Positions 62,951 through 64,000 of a DNA stretch of 64,000 bases are shown here, piece after piece. A program made the position numbers and the translations under genes. The first letter of the stretch is position 1. Each line of letters opens with the position of its first letter. The notes under the pieces are model-generated. The model was given only the letters and a program-made list of their open reading frames with translations. It did no database searches and was not told the DNA's origin. Source of the DNA: SURF-32 sp964648365. Its GTDB lineage: Bacteria > Planctomycetota > Phycisphaerae > UBA1845. The DNA lies in NCBI GenBank assembly GCA_964648365.1, contig CAZYLK010000004.1, forward strand, positions 1 through 64,000. The letters are read 5' to 3'.

Positions 62951-63174
62951 CGCATCTCCTCGCCAAATCAACCCAAAGGCTGAGCGCGCGACGGAACCGG
63001 TCGCCACGGGCCGGACCCGGAGCAGTCAGGCGCCTCCCGGCCGGCCCGCCCCAGTCGGATCATATCGCCTCGACCGTTCCCAGCGAACCCGTCGATCACT
63101 CGGGGCGCAGGAGCCGGACCCCCGGCGCTGGACCGAGCCGCGAAAGCGGCTATCCTCTCAGAACCTGCCCACGC

Positions 63175-63247
63175 GGGGCCGTAGCTCAGTTGGGAGAGCG
63201 CCTGGTTTGCAACCAGGAGGTAGCGGGTTCGAACCCCGTCGGCTCCA
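63175..63247 (+). tRNA. tRNA-Ala (anticodon TGC)
   Basis: A 73-nt cloverleaf: acceptor GGGGCCG pairs with CGGCTCC and includes the G3.U70 pair that identifies alanine tRNAs. Anticodon stem CCTGG/CCAGG with TGC at 63208-63210, T-arm GCGGGTTCGAACCCCGT, discriminator A. CCA is not encoded. The 126 bases after it hold no other RNA gene. Confidence 0.97.
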
Positions 63248-63373
63248 GTAGATCTTACCCTGGCGTACGTACCGACCGATTCTCGCGCAAGCGGTCTGCC
63301 GCATCCATCGAACGCAGTCTCAGAACTCCGCGGGCTCTGCGCCTTCCGCGGTGGGTCTTGCCGCCCGCTTCCC

Positions 63374-64000
63374 CTACGCCGTCGGATGCCAGCCTGCGTC
63401 GGCCCAGAGGCTGCCGCTGACGGACGAGTTGCGCAGGAGGAAGCAGATCGCTTCCGCGATCTCGTCCGGGCGGATCAGTCGCTTGAGTTGCGTATGCGGC
63501 AGCACGTAGTCGCGGATCAGCTCTTCGCCCATTGCCCGGACCATCGGCGTATCGGTGAAGCCCGGGTGGATGATGGCGCAGCGCACGCCGTGGAAGATGG
63601 CCTCCTTCGCCAGCGTGGCCTGGGCGCCTTCCAACCCCGCCTTGGCGGTGGCGTAGGCGATCTGGCCGCGGTTGCCCGCTGACGACACCGAGCCGATCAA
63701 GACGACGGCTCCCTGCACCATCTCTTCGGGCACCCACTGCTTGAGGCCCCGCTTGGCCCGCTGCAGCGCCACCGACCCCACGCATCGCAGTGCCCAGTAG
63801 ATCGGCGCGATCAGATCCACCTCCAGCACGCGACGGAAATCCGCCTCACTGTACATGTCCAGCTTCGGCGTACCGTTGTTCTGGGAAATCTTGACCCCGA
63901 GGCGGTCCAGCGTGATCCCAGCCGCGGGCACGCAGAGCTGCACGCAGCCGAACCGCTCTTCCATCGTGGTGAAGACGTGCTCGCGGAACTGCGGATCGAC
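63374..64000 (-). CDS. SDR family oxidoreductase, 5' partial
   Basis: The frame is open to the window end, so the N-terminal Rossmann segment is missing; the ATG at 63964 is internal. 'CVPAAGITLDRLG', Ser in 'VVLIGSVSSAGNRG', and 'YATAKAGLEGAQATLAKE' give the SDR N-S-Y-K catalytic set, with 'CAIIHPGFTDTPMVRAMG' and 'SLWADAGWHPTA' at the end. Resembles FabG-like 3-oxoacyl-ACP reductases. About 209 residues are visible. Confidence 0.9.
   Translation of the reverse strand, partial: VDPQFREHVFTTMEERFGCVQLCVPAAGITLDRLGVKISQNNGTPKLDMYSEADFRRVLEVDLIAPIYWALRCVGSVALQRAKRGLKQWVPEEMVQGAVVLIGSVSSAGNRGQIAYATAKAGLEGAQATLAKEAIFHGVRCAIIHPGFTDTPMVRAMGEELIRDYVLPHTQLKRLIRPDEIAEAICFLLRNSSVSGSLWADAGWHPTA

Overview
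The window is 64 kb of GC-rich, gene-dense bacterial DNA with one scaffold gap (100 N, 4661-4760), so it is probably a metagenome-assembled or draft genome. The gene content points to Planctomycetota, most likely a Phycisphaerae-like lineage. Pointers are an exported protein ending in a dockerin-like module of the 'GDLNGD...DLADWAEF' type, FG-GAP/ASPIC and PQQ-type exported proteins, an act (alternative complex III) plus caa3 oxidase locus, a Ser/Thr kinase and two sigma-54 activators. This assignment is inferred from gene families, not from a phylogeny.

Layout. (1) 1-2.2 kb: a two-domain VOC protein (cut by the window edge), a DinB-like protein and a G-rich inverted repeat. (2) 2.2-6.2 kb, minus strand: a redox block of two small membrane proteins, a ferric-reductase-like membrane domain fused to a Rieske domain, a membrane-anchored Cys-motif protein, a thioredoxin-like/YHS protein and a DoxX protein, mostly coupled by ATGA overlaps or 4-nt spacing. 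(3) 6.7-13.1 kb: an exported FG-GAP/ASPIC protein, a GAF/sigma-54 activator with four clustered cysteines, a divergent AhpD-like gene behind a good -24/-12 promoter candidate, an exported isochorismatase-YHS fusion and a lone receiver protein. (4) 13.2-25.6 kb, minus strand: one continuous respiratory operon actA-actB-actC/D fusion-actE-actF-small membrane protein-SCO-coxB-coxA-coxC-coxD. It encodes quinol:cytochrome c reductase and a caa3-type A2-subfamily oxidase. (5) 25.7-29.3 kb: a cation/calcium antiporter and an OmpR-type two-component system with a striking 5' leader hairpin.

(6) 29.6-34.5 kb: stress and redox genes (Cys-rich small protein, M50-CBS protease, dodecin, SPW-like membrane protein, VKOR, epimerase, ferritin-like protein, rhodanese). 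(7) 34.7-48.5 kb: aconitase, a six-BON periplasmic protein, a collagen-like/VWA lipoprotein, a baeRF-family protein, a PKD/beta-propeller lipoprotein and sucA-sucB preceded by a small conserved-looking ORF. (8) 48.8-57.7 kb: a large exported dockerin-bearing protein, a redoxin, a PQQ-type sugar dehydrogenase and a Ser/Thr kinase. (9) 58.1-64 kb: a sigma-54 protein with a dead receiver domain, pnp, rpsO, a small membrane protein, tRNA-Ala(TGC) and an SDR cut by the window end.

How the genes work together. Aconitase and 2-oxoglutarate dehydrogenase feed the quinone pool that the act complex and caa3 oxidase drain to oxygen. The YHS/Rieske/DoxX/AhpD/isochorismatase block next to a Cys-sensor sigma-54 activator looks like a separate envelope redox or detoxification system and is the best candidate for something undescribed. 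A second candidate is a C-terminal four-cysteine module shared by two otherwise unrelated exported proteins.
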